NCBI RefSeq assembly: GCF_038235435.1
Contig: NZ_CP151275.1
Span: 1,426,001 to 1,490,000 of the forward strand
Length of the DNA stretch: 64,000 nt
Direction of reading: 5' to 3'
Source of the DNA: Niveibacterium sp. SC-1
Lineage (GTDB): Bacteria > Pseudomonadota > Gammaproteobacteria > Burkholderiales > Rhodocyclaceae
The position numbers were made by a program, and so were the translations under genes. This document shows, piece by piece, positions 19,348 to 29,049 of this stretch. The notes beneath the pieces are model-generated. The model saw only the letters and a list, made by a program, of their open reading frames with translations. It was not told where the DNA came from and made no database searches. Within the stretch, counting starts at the first letter, position 1; each line of letters starts with the position of its first letter.

Positions 19348-20553
19348 ATGCCGTCCATCGAAGAACAACTAGCGCTCATCGGGCGCGGTGCAGACGAGAT
19401 CCTGCTGGTGTCGGAATTGTCCGACAAACTCAAGAAGGGCCAGCCTTTGCGTGTCAAGGCAGGCTTCGATCCGACGGCTCCGGACCTGCACCTCGGTCAC
19501 ACGGTGCTCATCAACAAGATGCGCCACTTCCAGGAACTCGGGCATCACGTGATGTTCCTGATCGGCGACTTCACCGGCCTGATCGGCGACCCGACGGGCA
19601 AGAACGCCACGCGTCCGCCGCTCTCGCCGGAACAAGTTCAAGCCAACGCCGAGACCTACCGCGAGCAGGTCTTCAAGATCCTCGACCCGGAAAAGACCGA
19701 GATCTGCTTCAACTCGCAGTGGATCAACGCCCTGGGCGCGGCCGGCATGCTCAAGCTCGCGGCCCAGCACACGGTCGCGCGGATGCTCGAGCGCGACGAC
19801 TTCTCCAAGCGTTTTGCCAACAACCAGCCGATCGCGATCCACGAGTTCCTCTATCCCCTCTGCCAGGGTTACGACTCGGTGGCGATGAAGGCGGACGTGG
19901 AGCTCGGCGGCACCGACCAGAAGTTCAATCTGCTGATGGGCCGCGAGTTGCAGAAGCATTACGGCCAGACGCCGCAGACCGTGCTGATGATGCCGCTGCT
20001 CGAAGGCCTGGACGGCGTAAACAAGATGTCCAAGTCCCTGGGCAACTACATCGGCATCGCCGAATCCGGGCGCGAGCAGTTCGGCAAGCTGATGTCGATC
20101 TCCGACACGCTGATGTGGCGCTACTACGAGCTGCTGTCCTTCCGTCCGGCGAGCGAGATTGCCAGGCTCAAGGCCGAGGTCGAGGCGGGCCGCAATCCGC
20201 GCGACGTGAAGATCGAACTGGCCCAGGAGATCATCACGCGCTTCCACGACCGCGCCGCGGCCGAGGATGCACTGGCGGACTTCCAGGCGCGCTTCCAGAA
20301 GAAGGAGATCCCGGACGATCTGCCGGAAGTCAGCGTCGCGGTGCCGGCCGAAGGGCTCCCCGTGGCCGTGCTCCTCAAGCAGGCCGGCCTGACCGCCAGC
20401 ACCTCGGAAGCCATGCGCATGATCGACCAGGGCGGCGTGAAAGCCGACGGCGAGAAGGTCAGCGACAAGGGCCTGACGTTTGCGGCCGGGCTGAGCGTCG
20501 TGCTGCAGGTGGGCAAGCGCAAGTTCGCGCGGGTTACGACCACCTCGGCCTGA
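19348..20553 (+). CDS. tyrS: Tyrosyl-tRNA synthetase (TyrRS, TyrZ-like class)
   Basis: Charges tRNA-Tyr. The 401-residue protein has the class I signature HLGH (48-51), KMSKS (226-230), and a C-terminal S4 RNA-binding domain (about 338-401). The start at 19348 gives the normal [19 protein letters not shown] opening; the frame is open far upstream only because the opposing M23 gene is GC-rich. No strong Shine-Dalgarno sequence is visible before it. A bidirectional terminator follows. Confidence 0.95.
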   Translation: MPSIEEQLALIGRGADEILLVSELSDKLKKGQPLRVKAGFDPTAPDLHLGHTVLINKMRHFQELGHHVMFLIGDFTGLIGDPTGKNATRPPLSPEQVQANAETYREQVFKILDPEKTEICFNSQWINALGAAGMLKLAAQHTVARMLERDDFSKRFANNQPIAIHEFLYPLCQGYDSVAMKADVELGGTDQKFNLLMGRELQKHYGQTPQTVLMMPLLEGLDGVNKMSKSLGNYIGIAESGREQFGKLMSISDTLMWRYYELLSFRPASEIARLKAEVEAGRNPRDVKIELAQEIITRFHDRAAAEDALADFQARFQKKEIPDDLPEVSVAVPAEGLPVAVLLKQAGLTASTSEAMRMIDQGGVKADGEKVSDKGLTFAAGLSVVLQVGKRKFARVTTTSA

Positions 20554-20568
20554 GCAGCACCAGGCAAG

Positions 20569-20601
20569 AAAAAAGGCGATGCCGCGGCATCGCCTTTTTT
20601 T
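20569..20601. terminator. Bidirectional terminator between tyrS and the CNNM/CBS gene
   Basis: A perfect stem GGCGATGCCG/CGGCATCGCC (20575-20594) is flanked by A5-6 on the left and T7 on the right, serving the two convergent genes. Confidence 0.95.
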
Positions 20602-20621
20602 GTCCGCGGCGGGAGGGCGCC

Positions 20622-21935
20622 CTAGCCGGTCTCTTCTTCGTCGGTGGGCAGATGCAGGCGCGTCACCAGCACCTTGTCTACTCGGTGCCTGTCCATGTCC
20701 ATCACCTCGAAGCGCAGCGCCATGGACTCGAAATGGTCCGCGGTCTTGGGTACGCGGCCGAGTTGATGCATGACGAAACCGCCGACGCTGTGGAAGCTCT
20801 CTTCCGCCTCGCCGGGTAGTTCCTCGCCGATTTCCAGCTCGTCCTTGAAGCGCTCGATCGCGGTCGCGCCGTCGACCAGCCATGAGCCGTCGTCGCGCTG
20901 CACGATGTCGGGGTCTTCCTCCGATTCGCTGTCGGGGAAGTCGCCCACGATGGAACCGAGCACGTCGGTCGGCGTCACCAGGCCCTCGACCTGGCCCCAC
21001 TCGTTGACCACCAGCGCGCAGTGCGCGCGGCTTTCGCGGAAAAACTGCAGCAGCTCGGTGGTCGTGCGCGACTCAGGCACGTAGTGCGCGGGCTGCAGGC
21101 TCGCCTCGATGTCGGGCTGCTCGCCGGCGAGCAGATGCTTGAGCATGTCATGCGTGTGCAGCACGCCCACCACGTCCACCAGCCCACCGCGGCAGACCAC
21201 GATGCGGTGATAGGGGCTGTCGACGATGCGGCGGATCTGCTCCTCGCGTTCGTCCTCCAGGTCCAGTGCGTAGAGGTCGACCCGCGGCGTCATGATCGAG
21301 GAGATCGCCTGCTCGTCCAGGCGCAGCACGTTGGACACGAGCTCCTGCTCGCTTTCATGGAAGATGCCGGCCTCCGCGCCTTGCTCCATCAGGGCCTCGA
21401 TTTCCGCATCGGTGACGGGCGGTTCATCGCTGCGGCGCGCGCGCAAGAGGCGCAGCACCGCGTCACTGGAGCTTGAGAGCAGCCACACCAGCGGACGCGC
21501 ACCACGTGCGATCGCCGCCATCGGTCGCGCGACGATGCCCGCGATGTATTCGGGCGCGAGCAGGCCAAGCCGCTTGGGCACCAGTTCGCCCAGCACCACG
21601 GAGAAATAGGTGATCAGGATGACCGTGACGGTCAGGGCGATCGGCCGTGCATGGTCGGCGAGCAGGGGGAAACTGAGTAGCCAGTGGCCCAGTGGATCGG
21701 CAATCGCGCTCTCGCCGATCGCGCCGGAAAGCACGCCGACCGAGGTGATGCCCACCTGGATCGCGGAGAGGAAGCTCGATGGCTCGGAATGCAGTTCCAG
21801 CGCGGTGCGTGCGCCGTGATGGCCTTCATCGGCGAGGCGCTGGAGACGGGCCGCCCGCGAGGAGATGAGCGCGATTTCGGACATCGCGAAGAGGCCGTTG
21901 AAGAGGATCAGAACAAGAAGGAGCAATAAGTCCAT
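20622..21935 (-). CDS. Hemolysin-family membrane protein (CNNM + CBS pair + CorC_HlyC)
   Basis: 437-residue inner-membrane protein of the TlyC/YtfL type: an N-terminal CNNM domain with about four hydrophobic segments (1-150), two CBS domains (about 200-330, with IMTPRVDLYALD and VNEWGQVEGLVTPTDVLGSIVGDF) and a C-terminal CorC_HlyC FAD-like domain. Relatives act in Mg/Co efflux or cation homeostasis; the hemolysin name is historical. The start follows AATAAG-type sequence with no strong ribosome site. It converges on tyrS. Confidence 0.9.
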   Translation of the reverse strand: MDLLLLLVLILFNGLFAMSEIALISSRAARLQRLADEGHHGARTALELHSEPSSFLSAIQVGITSVGVLSGAIGESAIADPLGHWLLSFPLLADHARPIALTVTVILITYFSVVLGELVPKRLGLLAPEYIAGIVARPMAAIARGARPLVWLLSSSSDAVLRLLRARRSDEPPVTDAEIEALMEQGAEAGIFHESEQELVSNVLRLDEQAISSIMTPRVDLYALDLEDEREEQIRRIVDSPYHRIVVCRGGLVDVVGVLHTHDMLKHLLAGEQPDIEASLQPAHYVPESRTTTELLQFFRESRAHCALVVNEWGQVEGLVTPTDVLGSIVGDFPDSESEEDPDIVQRDDGSWLVDGATAIERFKDELEIGEELPGEAEESFHSVGGFVMHQLGRVPKTADHFESMALRFEVMDMDRHRVDKVLVTRLHLPTDEEETG

Positions 21936-22075
21936 TGCAGGGGCTGCGCGGCCGATCGCGGCAGCAGCCGTGGGTGGCTCGGGAGCCGCACCATAGCATG
22001 CCCGTCGCGCCGCAAAAACCTGCTTTGGCGCGGCTGACGTGCGTGCCTACGCGTCGCGGCCGGCGTCGGAGTGGC

Positions 22076-22681
22076 TCAGGTAGCCGTCAGGTAGCCGTGC
22101 AGTGCGTCCGTGAGCGCTGCTTCCAGCCGCCGGCGCGAGACCTTGCGGGGTGGCTCCATCACGCAGGCATGTATCAGCGACTGCATCATGTTCATCACCA
22201 TCCAGGTCGCGAGATTCAGGTCGCCCGGCGTGATCGCGGCGCGATGGGCTTCGAGCAACGCGCGCACGCGCTGGACCATCTCCCCGTCCGCCGCATTGGG
22301 CAGGTCGTAGTAAGGGAACTGCCCCTCCAGGACCCGGTGCAGCGCGGGTTCCAGCAGATGTGCGTCCAGGTTGGCGTGGACCAGGGCGGCAATCTGTTCG
22401 CGCAGGTCGGCGCCTGTGGTGCGGGCGAAGGTGCTGTTCATGACGTCCAGCATCTGGCGCGAGTGGCGCTCATGCAGGGCCGCGATGAGGGCGTCTTTGT
22501 TGGGGAAGTACTGATAGAGCGAGCCGACGCTCACGCCCGCGACCTCGGCAATGCGGTTGGTGTTCGCGCCCGCATAGCCGTGCTCGGCCAGAACGCGAGC
22601 CGCGGCTTCGAGAATGCTCTCCACCATCAGCAGGGATCGCGCCTGGCGCGGCTGTTTGCGGGCCCGGGTGTCGCTGGACAT
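22076..22681 (-). CDS. TetR-family transcriptional regulator
   Basis: 201 residues with an N-terminal helix-turn-helix (ILEAAARVLAEHGYAGANTNRIAEVAGVSVGSLYQYFPNKDALIAAL, about residues 22-67) and a helical ligand domain resembling TetR_C-type domains. The bases before the ATG (CGAACCTCCC) contain no ribosome site, so a leaderless start or the in-frame ATG 18 codons later is possible. It diverges from an MFS transporter gene across 260 bp holding two palindromic sites, the usual layout for a self-regulating efflux repressor. Confidence 0.9.
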   Translation of the reverse strand: MSSDTRARKQPRQARSLLMVESILEAAARVLAEHGYAGANTNRIAEVAGVSVGSLYQYFPNKDALIAALHERHSRQMLDVMNSTFARTTGADLREQIAALVHANLDAHLLEPALHRVLEGQFPYYDLPNAADGEMVQRVRALLEAHRAAITPGDLNLATWMVMNMMQSLIHACVMEPPRKVSRRRLEAALTDALHGYLTAT

Positions 22682-22707
22682 GGGAGGTTCGGGATGCGAG
22701 TAGGGAA

Positions 22708-22752
22708 TGCGAGCATTTGCTCATAAACTCGAAATGCGTGCAATTGCTCGCA
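22708..22752. promoter_or_regulatory. Pair of operator-like palindromes between TetR and MFS genes
   Basis: Site 1 has the core GAGCA-TT-TGCTC (22711-22722) and site 2 is TGCGTGCAATTGCTCGCA (22735-22752), with the perfect core GCAATTGC. Their centres are 27 bp apart and they share GCGnGCA/TGCnCGC half-sites. They are the best candidates for the TetR-family binding sites. A repeat GCGCTGAAACG occurs twice about 20 bp further right. Confidence 0.65.
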
Positions 22753-22941
22753 AATTGGCTCGCAAGTGAGCACGCGCTGAAACGAGCATGCGCTGAAACG
22801 GCCTCCTGCCGCGGGAGGCGGATGGCCCGACTGCTTGCGCACGCCACGCAATGACCAGGGCTACGTCGCCGTACGTCGCATGGCGACGCGCATCGACGCC
22901 GCCGCCGGACGCCAGAGCTCAAACCCGAACAAGGAGAATCC

Positions 22942-24144
22942 ATGTCATCCCCCGACGCCGTGGTCGCGAGCGCGCCAGCGCCTGCCTCCGCGTCTTTCAC
23001 CGCCGTCCTGCGGCCGCTGTTGCCCTTCGTGTGGATGGTGTTTGCCGTCTTCCTTTGCATCGGCATGCTGCTGGGGGTCCTGCCCTCGCATGTGCACGGG
23101 CAACTGGGCCTGGGTGCCTTCTGGGTCGGGCTCGCGATCGGCCTGCAATCGTTCGCCGCCCTGGTTACCCGCGCCTATGGCGGCGCGCTCAGCGACACCC
23201 GCGGCCCGCGTCGCGCCCTGCTGCAGGGCCTGCTCGCGGGCAGTGCCTCGGGCCTGCTGCTGTGGGTGTCGAGTCTTCCGCAGTGGCCCGCGCCGACGGC
23301 CTACGGCCTGCTGCTCGCGGGCCGCGTACTCCTGGGTTTTGCCGAGAGCCTGGTGATCACCGGCGCACTGGCCTGGGCAATCCAGACGGTGGGCGTGGCG
23401 CATTCGGGCAAGGTCATGGCCTGGAACGGGATCGCCATGTACGGCGGTCTCGCCCTGGGTGCGCCGGCGGGGGCCTGGTTGGCCGGGCAGGGCGGACTCT
23501 CGATCGTCGCCTGGGCGGTGGTGGTTCTGCCGCTCCTGGCCCTGCCTTTCGCCGCGGGAAGGCAGGGGCCGGCGCCGGCCGGGATCGCCCGCATGCCTTT
23601 CTACCGGGTGCTCGGCCTGGTGAGCCTGCCAGGCGCGGGGCTGGCGCTGGGGGCCGTGGGCTTCTCCGTCATCGCGAGCTTCGTGGCACTCCTGTTCGCG
23701 GAACGCGGCTGGGCGAATGCGCCGGCCTGCGTGACGCTCTTCGGCGCCAGCTACATCGGCGCACGCCTCTTCATCGCGCACTGGCCCGACCGTTATGGCG
23801 GCGCCCGCATCGCCCGCTATTCGCTGCTGGTCGAACTGCTGGGCCAGCTGCTGCTCTGGCGCGCGGACGCGCCCTGGCAGGCCTTCGCCGGCGCGGCGCT
23901 CACGGGCCTGGGCTTCTCGCTGGTCTTTCCGTCCTTCGGGGTGGAGGCTGTGCGCCTGGTTCCGGCGGAACGTCGCGGCTCGGCGCTGGGCGCTTACGTG
24001 GCCTTCTTCGATCTGGCGCTGGGCGTGGTGGCGCCGCTCGCGGGCCTGGTGGCGGGCGGATTCGGCTACCCGGCCGTGTTCCTGTGTGGCGCGCTCTGCT
24101 GCCTCGCGGCCATCCTCGTCGTGGGCCGGCTCGGGGGGCGCTGA
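22942..24144 (+). CDS. MFS transporter (YhhS/arabinose-efflux-like)
   Basis: Inner-membrane major facilitator protein of 400 residues with about 12 hydrophobic segments. The loop 2-3 motif is present as RAYGGALSDTRGPRRALL, and LLGVLPSHVHGQLGLGAFWVGLAIGLQS matches YhhS-type transporters. AAGGAG lies 8 nt before the ATG. It is divergent from a TetR-family gene, so it probably exports a compound sensed by that repressor. Substrate unknown. Confidence 0.88.
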   Translation: MSSPDAVVASAPAPASASFTAVLRPLLPFVWMVFAVFLCIGMLLGVLPSHVHGQLGLGAFWVGLAIGLQSFAALVTRAYGGALSDTRGPRRALLQGLLAGSASGLLLWVSSLPQWPAPTAYGLLLAGRVLLGFAESLVITGALAWAIQTVGVAHSGKVMAWNGIAMYGGLALGAPAGAWLAGQGGLSIVAWAVVVLPLLALPFAAGRQGPAPAGIARMPFYRVLGLVSLPGAGLALGAVGFSVIASFVALLFAERGWANAPACVTLFGASYIGARLFIAHWPDRYGGARIARYSLLVELLGQLLLWRADAPWQAFAGAALTGLGFSLVFPSFGVEAVRLVPAERRGSALGAYVAFFDLALGVVAPLAGLVAGGFGYPAVFLCGALCCLAAILVVGRLGGR

Positions 24145-24208
24145 GCCCGCCGCTGTCTGGCGCCGAGTCCGGCGGGCAGGCGAGGGGCCGCCGGTATAAT
24201 CCGGCCCC

Positions 24209-26041
24209 ATGTCTGCCTCTGCTCCCCCTGTGTCCCCGGCCAGTGCCGACGCGCTGCACACGCTGCGCCATGTGTTCGGCTATTCGGCCTTCCGCGGGCC
24301 GCAGCAGGCGATCGTGGAGACCGTGGCGGGCGGGCGCGACGCGCTGGTGCTGATGCCCACGGGCGGCGGCAAGTCGCTCTGCTACCAGGTGCCCGCGCTA
24401 CTGCGCGAGGGTTGCGGCATCGTGGTCTCGCCGCTGATCGCCCTGATGCAGGACCAGGTGAGCGCGCTCAAGCTCCTGGGTGTGCGCGCGGCCTATCTGA
24501 ACTCCACGCTGGAGCTGCAACACGCAGCGGTGATCGAGCGCGAGCTGCTCGAAGGTGAGCTCGACCTGCTCTACGTGGCGCCCGAGCGACTGATGACGCC
24601 GCGCTTCCAGCAACTGCTTTCGCAATCGCGCATCGCGCTCTTCGCGATCGACGAGGCGCACTGCGTCTCGCAGTGGGGCCACGACTTCCGGCCGGAATAC
24701 ATCCAGCTCTCGGTGCTGCATGAGCGCTTCCCGGAAGTGCCACGCGTCGCGCTGACTGCGACCGCCGACCAGGCCACGCGCAACGAGATCATCGAGCGTC
24801 TCTCGCTGCACGAGGCCGAGATTTTCCTCTCCAGCTTCGACCGGCCCAATATCCGCTACACGGTCACGGAGAAGGACAACCCGCGCAAGCAGTTGCTGCG
24901 CTTCATCCGCGGCTCGCACGACGGCGAGGCGGGCATCGTGTATTGCCTGTCGCGCAAGAAGGTCGAGGAGACCGCGAAGTGGCTGCGCGAACAGGGCATC
25001 AACGCGCTGCCCTATCACGCCGGGCTCGAAGCCTCGACGCGCGAAACGCACCAGAACAAGTTCATCCGCGGCGATGGCATCGTCATGGTCGCGACGGTGG
25101 CCTTCGGCATGGGCATCGACAAGCCCGACGTACGCTTCGTCGCGCACCTGGACCTGCCCAAGTCGCTGGAGGCCTACTACCAGGAGACCGGCCGCGCCGG
25201 CCGCGATGGCCTCGCGAGCAATGCCTGGATGGCCTACGGCCTGCAGGACATGGTGCTGCAGCGGGAGATGATCGAGCAGTCGCAGGCGCCCGACGAGGTC
25301 AAGCGGGTGGAGCGGCGCAAACTCGAAGCCCTGCTCGGGTATTGCGAGGCGCCCAGCTGCCGCCGCCAGGTGTTGCTGCGCTACTTCGGCGAGGATTCCG
25401 GTCCCTGCGGCAACTGCGACATGTGTCTGAACCCGCCGCAGACCTGGGAGGCGGGTGAGGCGGTGCAGAAGGCGCTCTCGGCCATCTACCGCAGCGGCCA
25501 GCGCTACGGCGCGGCGCACATCATCGACATCCTGCGCGGCAACGCCACGACCAAGATCACCGAGCGCGGCCATGAGCATCTGTCCACCTTCGGGCTCGGC
25601 AAGGACGTCTCCGAACCGCAGTGGAGTTCGCTCCTGCGCCAGTGCGTGGCGATGGGCCTGGTCGGCGTCAATGAATACGGCGGCCTCATCCTCAACGAGA
25701 CCTGCCGTCCCGTGCTGCGTGGCGAACAGGGCCTGCAACTGCGCCGGGTGCGCGAGTCCCAGGCCGCCGCGCCCACGCTGCGCCGCGAGATCGAGTTCGA
25801 AAGCGACGAGGCCCGCGCGCTCTGGGCCGCGCTTCGCCAGTGCCGGCGCCGGCTTGCCGAAGAGAACAACGTTCCCGCCTACATCGTCTTCGGCGACGCC
25901 ACGCTCAAGCAGATGCTGGAGAAGCGCCCGATGTCGCTGGAGGCGATGTACGAGCTGCCCGGCGTCGGCGATCGCAAGCTCGAGCTCTATGGCACCGACT
26001 TCCTCGAAGTGCTGCAACAGCACGCCCGCGAACACGCCTGA
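24209..26041 (+). CDS. recQ: ATP-dependent DNA helicase RecQ
   Basis: 3'-5' superfamily 2 helicase in RecF-pathway repair and fork maintenance. The 610-residue protein has motif I MPTGGGKS (about 49-56), DEAH box (148-151), the aromatic-rich loop [14 protein letters not shown], motif [12 protein letters not shown], a zinc module with CEAPSC and CGNCDMC, an RQC winged helix and a C-terminal HRDC domain (about 530-605, [22 protein letters not shown]). Domain order and length match the family. Confidence 0.97.
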   Translation: MSASAPPVSPASADALHTLRHVFGYSAFRGPQQAIVETVAGGRDALVLMPTGGGKSLCYQVPALLREGCGIVVSPLIALMQDQVSALKLLGVRAAYLNSTLELQHAAVIERELLEGELDLLYVAPERLMTPRFQQLLSQSRIALFAIDEAHCVSQWGHDFRPEYIQLSVLHERFPEVPRVALTATADQATRNEIIERLSLHEAEIFLSSFDRPNIRYTVTEKDNPRKQLLRFIRGSHDGEAGIVYCLSRKKVEETAKWLREQGINALPYHAGLEASTRETHQNKFIRGDGIVMVATVAFGMGIDKPDVRFVAHLDLPKSLEAYYQETGRAGRDGLASNAWMAYGLQDMVLQREMIEQSQAPDEVKRVERRKLEALLGYCEAPSCRRQVLLRYFGEDSGPCGNCDMCLNPPQTWEAGEAVQKALSAIYRSGQRYGAAHIIDILRGNATTKITERGHEHLSTFGLGKDVSEPQWSSLLRQCVAMGLVGVNEYGGLILNETCRPVLRGEQGLQLRRVRESQAAAPTLRREIEFESDEARALWAALRQCRRRLAEENNVPAYIVFGDATLKQMLEKRPMSLEAMYELPGVGDRKLELYGTDFLEVLQQHAREHA

Positions 26042-26335
26042 GCGTCTGCAAGAAATCTGCTGCGCGACGCAATCTCGAAACTCCGGTGCCCAAAGTCCTC
26101 GAGGACTTCTCCGCTCCTCCGCACCGCTCCTCATTTCGACCGTGCACCGCTCGCTACGACTTCTTCACGAACTCCGAGCGCGACCTGGCCTTAGCGTCGA
26201 GGCCCGGCCAGTCAATCGGTCCACGCTTGCGATCTTTGGGGGTGGCCGTGTCCTCGCGCACGGCCCGCACCTAGAATCGACCGACCGGGGCGCCATCCGA
26301 TGTGCCCCACGAAAAAAACCGAAGAGGAGTGAGAC

Positions 26336-27472
26336 ATGAGCGGATGGATCCGCAGGGGCCTGCTTGGCGCGGCCTGTGCAGGCGGGCTGAGCCTTCTGGT
26401 TGCATGTGGCGGCGGCGGTGGTGGCGCGGTCAACGGCCCCGCGCCTGGCGCGCCGGAAGTGCCGGACATCGGCAACTATCCACCAATGGCCAGCGACAAC
26501 GCACCGGGCGCATCCCCCAAGGCGATCTCCGCCCACGCCGCGCTGGGCCGCGGCGTGAACTTCGGCAACATGCTGGAAGCACCGACCGAAGGCGCCTGGG
26601 GCGTGAGCGTCACCGACGACTTCATCGTCAAGGCCAAGGCTGCCGGTTTCGCCTCCGTGCGCCTGCCGGTGCGCTGGAGCAACCATGCGCTGGGCGACGC
26701 GCCCTACACGATCGATCCCACCTTCATGAGCCGCGTCGAAACCGTGGTCGACAAGCTCCTCGCGGAGGGCTTCGTAGTGATGCTCAACATGCACCATTAC
26801 CGCCAGCTCGATGGTGACACCCTGGACCAGGGTGAAGCCAGCGTCGATCCGCGCGGCGTGCAGGTGCGCTTCGTGATGCTGTGGGAGCAGATCGCCCAGC
26901 GCTTCGCGAACCGCGGCGACAAGCTGATCTTCGAGCTCTACAACGAACCGCACGGCAAGCAGGATGCGAGCAGCTGGAACTCGCTGGCGGCCCGCGCGCT
27001 GGGCGTGGTCCGCAAGAGCAACCCGGACCGCGTCGTGGTCATCGGTCCGACGCAGTGGAACAGCGCCAGCTCGCTGGCCGCGCTCAAGCTGCCCAACGAC
27101 GCGAACCTGATCGCCACCATCCACAACTACGAGCCGTTCAGCTTCACGCACCAGGGTGCGGAATGGGTCAGTCCGCTTCCGCCCACCGGGGTGACCTGCT
27201 GCAGCAACACGCAGTTCAACCAGATGGTGGCGCCGCTCAACATCGCCAAGGCCTGGTCGGACAGCAAGCGCTATCCGATCTTCGTTGGTGAGTTCGGTGC
27301 CTACAGCAAGGCAGACATGGGCTCGCGGGTGAACTTCAACCGCACCATGCGCGACGAGATGGAAGCGCGCGGCATGACCTGGTCCTACTGGGAGTTCGCG
27401 TCGGGCTTCGGGGTTTACGATCCCGCCACGCTGAGCTTCCGCCAGCCGCTGCTCGATTCGTTGTTGCACTGA
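26336..27472 (+). CDS. GH5 glycanase lipoprotein (endoglucanase-like)
   Basis: Secreted, lipid-anchored glycoside hydrolase of family 5, 378 residues. The signal ends in the lipobox LLVAC with lipidated Cys24, followed by a glycine run (CGGGGGGA) and a Pro-rich linker to about residue 60. The TIM-barrel has LGRGVNFGNMLEAP, MHHYRQ, the acid/base Glu204 in ELYNEP and the nucleophile Glu319 in FVGEFGAY. GAGGAG precedes the ATG. It probably cuts beta-glucan or cellulose at the cell surface, feeding the GH1/ABC/porin locus 13 kb away; exact substrate is not shown. The 294 bp upstream hold no gene I can support. Confidence 0.9.
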   Translation: MSGWIRRGLLGAACAGGLSLLVACGGGGGGAVNGPAPGAPEVPDIGNYPPMASDNAPGASPKAISAHAALGRGVNFGNMLEAPTEGAWGVSVTDDFIVKAKAAGFASVRLPVRWSNHALGDAPYTIDPTFMSRVETVVDKLLAEGFVVMLNMHHYRQLDGDTLDQGEASVDPRGVQVRFVMLWEQIAQRFANRGDKLIFELYNEPHGKQDASSWNSLAARALGVVRKSNPDRVVVIGPTQWNSASSLAALKLPNDANLIATIHNYEPFSFTHQGAEWVSPLPPTGVTCCSNTQFNQMVAPLNIAKAWSDSKRYPIFVGEFGAYSKADMGSRVNFNRTMRDEMEARGMTWSYWEFASGFGVYDPATLSFRQPLLDSLLH

Positions 27473-27601
27473 GCGGGCTGCACCGAACGTCGCTTGTGGG
27501 GAGCACCGCCGGATTACGGTCGCGCGTGCCGGAACTGCGCGAAACTTCGGTCCTTGGGCCTTGACGGCCTCGGGGACCCGCAAGCGATAGAAGGGGTAGG
27601 C

Positions 27602-28531
27602 ATGGGCGAAGGGTTTGCGCTGCGCAGTGGCCGGCCGGTGGTGGTCGTCGGCAGCCTCAACATGGACCTCGTGATGCGCAGCGCGCGCGTCCCCGTCGCG
27701 GGGGAAACCCTGAACGGGCACGGCTTTGCCACCATGCCCGGCGGCAAGGGCGCGAACCAGGCACTTGCCTGCGCGCGCCTGGGCGCGACGGTGCAGATGA
27801 TCGGGCGCGTGGGCCGCGATGCCTTCGGTGAGGCTCTGCGCCGCGGGCTCGCGCAAGACGGCATCGATGTCAGTGCGGTGCTCGAACAGTCCGATGCGGT
27901 CAGCGGCGTGGCGATGATCCTGGTCGAGGATTCCGGGCAAAACCGGATCATCCTCGCGCCCGGCGCGAACGCCTCGCTCGGCGCTGCGGAGCTCGACGCG
28001 GAAGCCGCACGCATTGCGGCCGCCGCCTTGCTCGTACTGCAGTTGGAGGTGCCGATGCCGGCCGTGGTGCGTGCAATCGCCCATGCCCGGGCGGCCAGCG
28101 TGCCGGTGCTGCTCAATCCCGCACCGGCTTTCGAGCTTCCCTCATCGCTGTGGCCTGCCATCGACATTCTCGTGCCCAACGAAAGCGAGGCGCAGGCGCT
28201 GACCGGCGTGACCGTCACGGATCCGGCCTCGGCCTTCCAGGCTGGCCGCGTGTTGCGTGCCAAAGGCGTGGGTTGCGTACTGATCACCCTCGGCGCCCAA
28301 GGGGTCGCGATCGTCGACGCGCAGGGCGAGCGCCATATGGCCGCCCGTGCGGTGCGCGCGGTGGACACAACGGCGGCCGGCGACACCTTCATCGGCGGCC
28401 TGGTCGCCGGTCTCCTGGAAGGGCGCAGCCTCGACGCCGCCGCGGCCCTCGGTCAGGCTGCCAGCGCCATCTGCGTCACGCGTGCAGGCGCACAGCCTTC
28501 GATTCCGTACCGGCGCGAGTTGTCGCTGTAG
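27602..28531 (+). CDS. rbsK: Ribokinase (PfkB family)
   Basis: Cytoplasmic kinase for D-ribose, 309 residues. It has the PfkB N-terminus VVVVGSLNMDLVMRSARVP, the GGKGANQA motif, NPAPAF, VPNESEA and the C-terminal signature DTTAAGDTFIGG that holds the catalytic Asp. The ATG at 27602 follows AAGGGG; the frame is open 36 codons further but that stretch is unlike the family. No ribose transporter or rbsD is nearby, so it could also serve nucleoside salvage. It stands alone between the GH5 gene and the recCBD operon. Confidence 0.9.
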   Translation: MGEGFALRSGRPVVVVGSLNMDLVMRSARVPVAGETLNGHGFATMPGGKGANQALACARLGATVQMIGRVGRDAFGEALRRGLAQDGIDVSAVLEQSDAVSGVAMILVEDSGQNRIILAPGANASLGAAELDAEAARIAAAALLVLQLEVPMPAVVRAIAHARAASVPVLLNPAPAFELPSSLWPAIDILVPNESEAQALTGVTVTDPASAFQAGRVLRAKGVGCVLITLGAQGVAIVDAQGERHMAARAVRAVDTTAAGDTFIGGLVAGLLEGRSLDAAAALGQAASAICVTRAGAQPSIPYRRELSL

Positions 28532-28689
28532 GCCGGCGACAGGGCACCACGACGCGCGTGGCGCTGCCGGATTCCCAACACGCGCGCCCGAGCGCCTGGT
28601 CCCTATGCGAACGTGATTCTGCTTACGGACGCTGTGTGCCGGGCTCACCACTCGCCCGTGTCGCAAGCGCGAACACCGGGGCCGGACCA

Positions 28690-28717
28690 AGAAAAAGGCC
28701 GTCCGGTGTGGACGGCC
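28690..28717 (-). terminator. Intrinsic terminator on minus, downstream of recD
   Basis: GGCCGTCC (28697-28704), loop GGTGT, GGACGGCC (28710-28717). The A-run 28692-28696 is a T-run on minus, so it terminates leftward transcripts. It lies 333 bp past the recD stop. Confidence 0.88.
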
Positions 28718-29049
28718 CGTCTGCGGCATTGACCGCTAAACCCGCGCATTGGCGGGCAGGAGGTCTGCGTCGACCAGCTCGGTCGCAAGCAGAAATGCAT
28801 GTCAGTAGCATAGTTGCATGTGCGCCGCAGCGGAAGGAGAAATCTTGCGCAGATCGCGGCGCACATTGCATTGGAGGCGTTTGGTGGCAGAAGGTTGCAG
28901 CGCCGCCTTGCGCAGCCCGTGGCGCCGGGCAATCGTGTTGCAATGCATCAGCCACGATCGTCCCGCACGGCCAAGGTGGGCGAGGGAAAGCGGCGTATGC
29001 AGCCCGCGCGGGTTGGGGATGCACTGCACAGCAGCACGCGTCCGGCGCT
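28718..29049. other. recD 3' region without a supported gene
   Basis: About 330 bp separate the recD stop from its nearest terminator. Short frames on both strands lack ribosome sites or protein-like composition. The region has several GCATGT/TTGCAT words near 28797-28825 and 28930-28950. It may be a long 3' untranslated region or carry a small RNA ending at the terminator. Confidence 0.5.
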
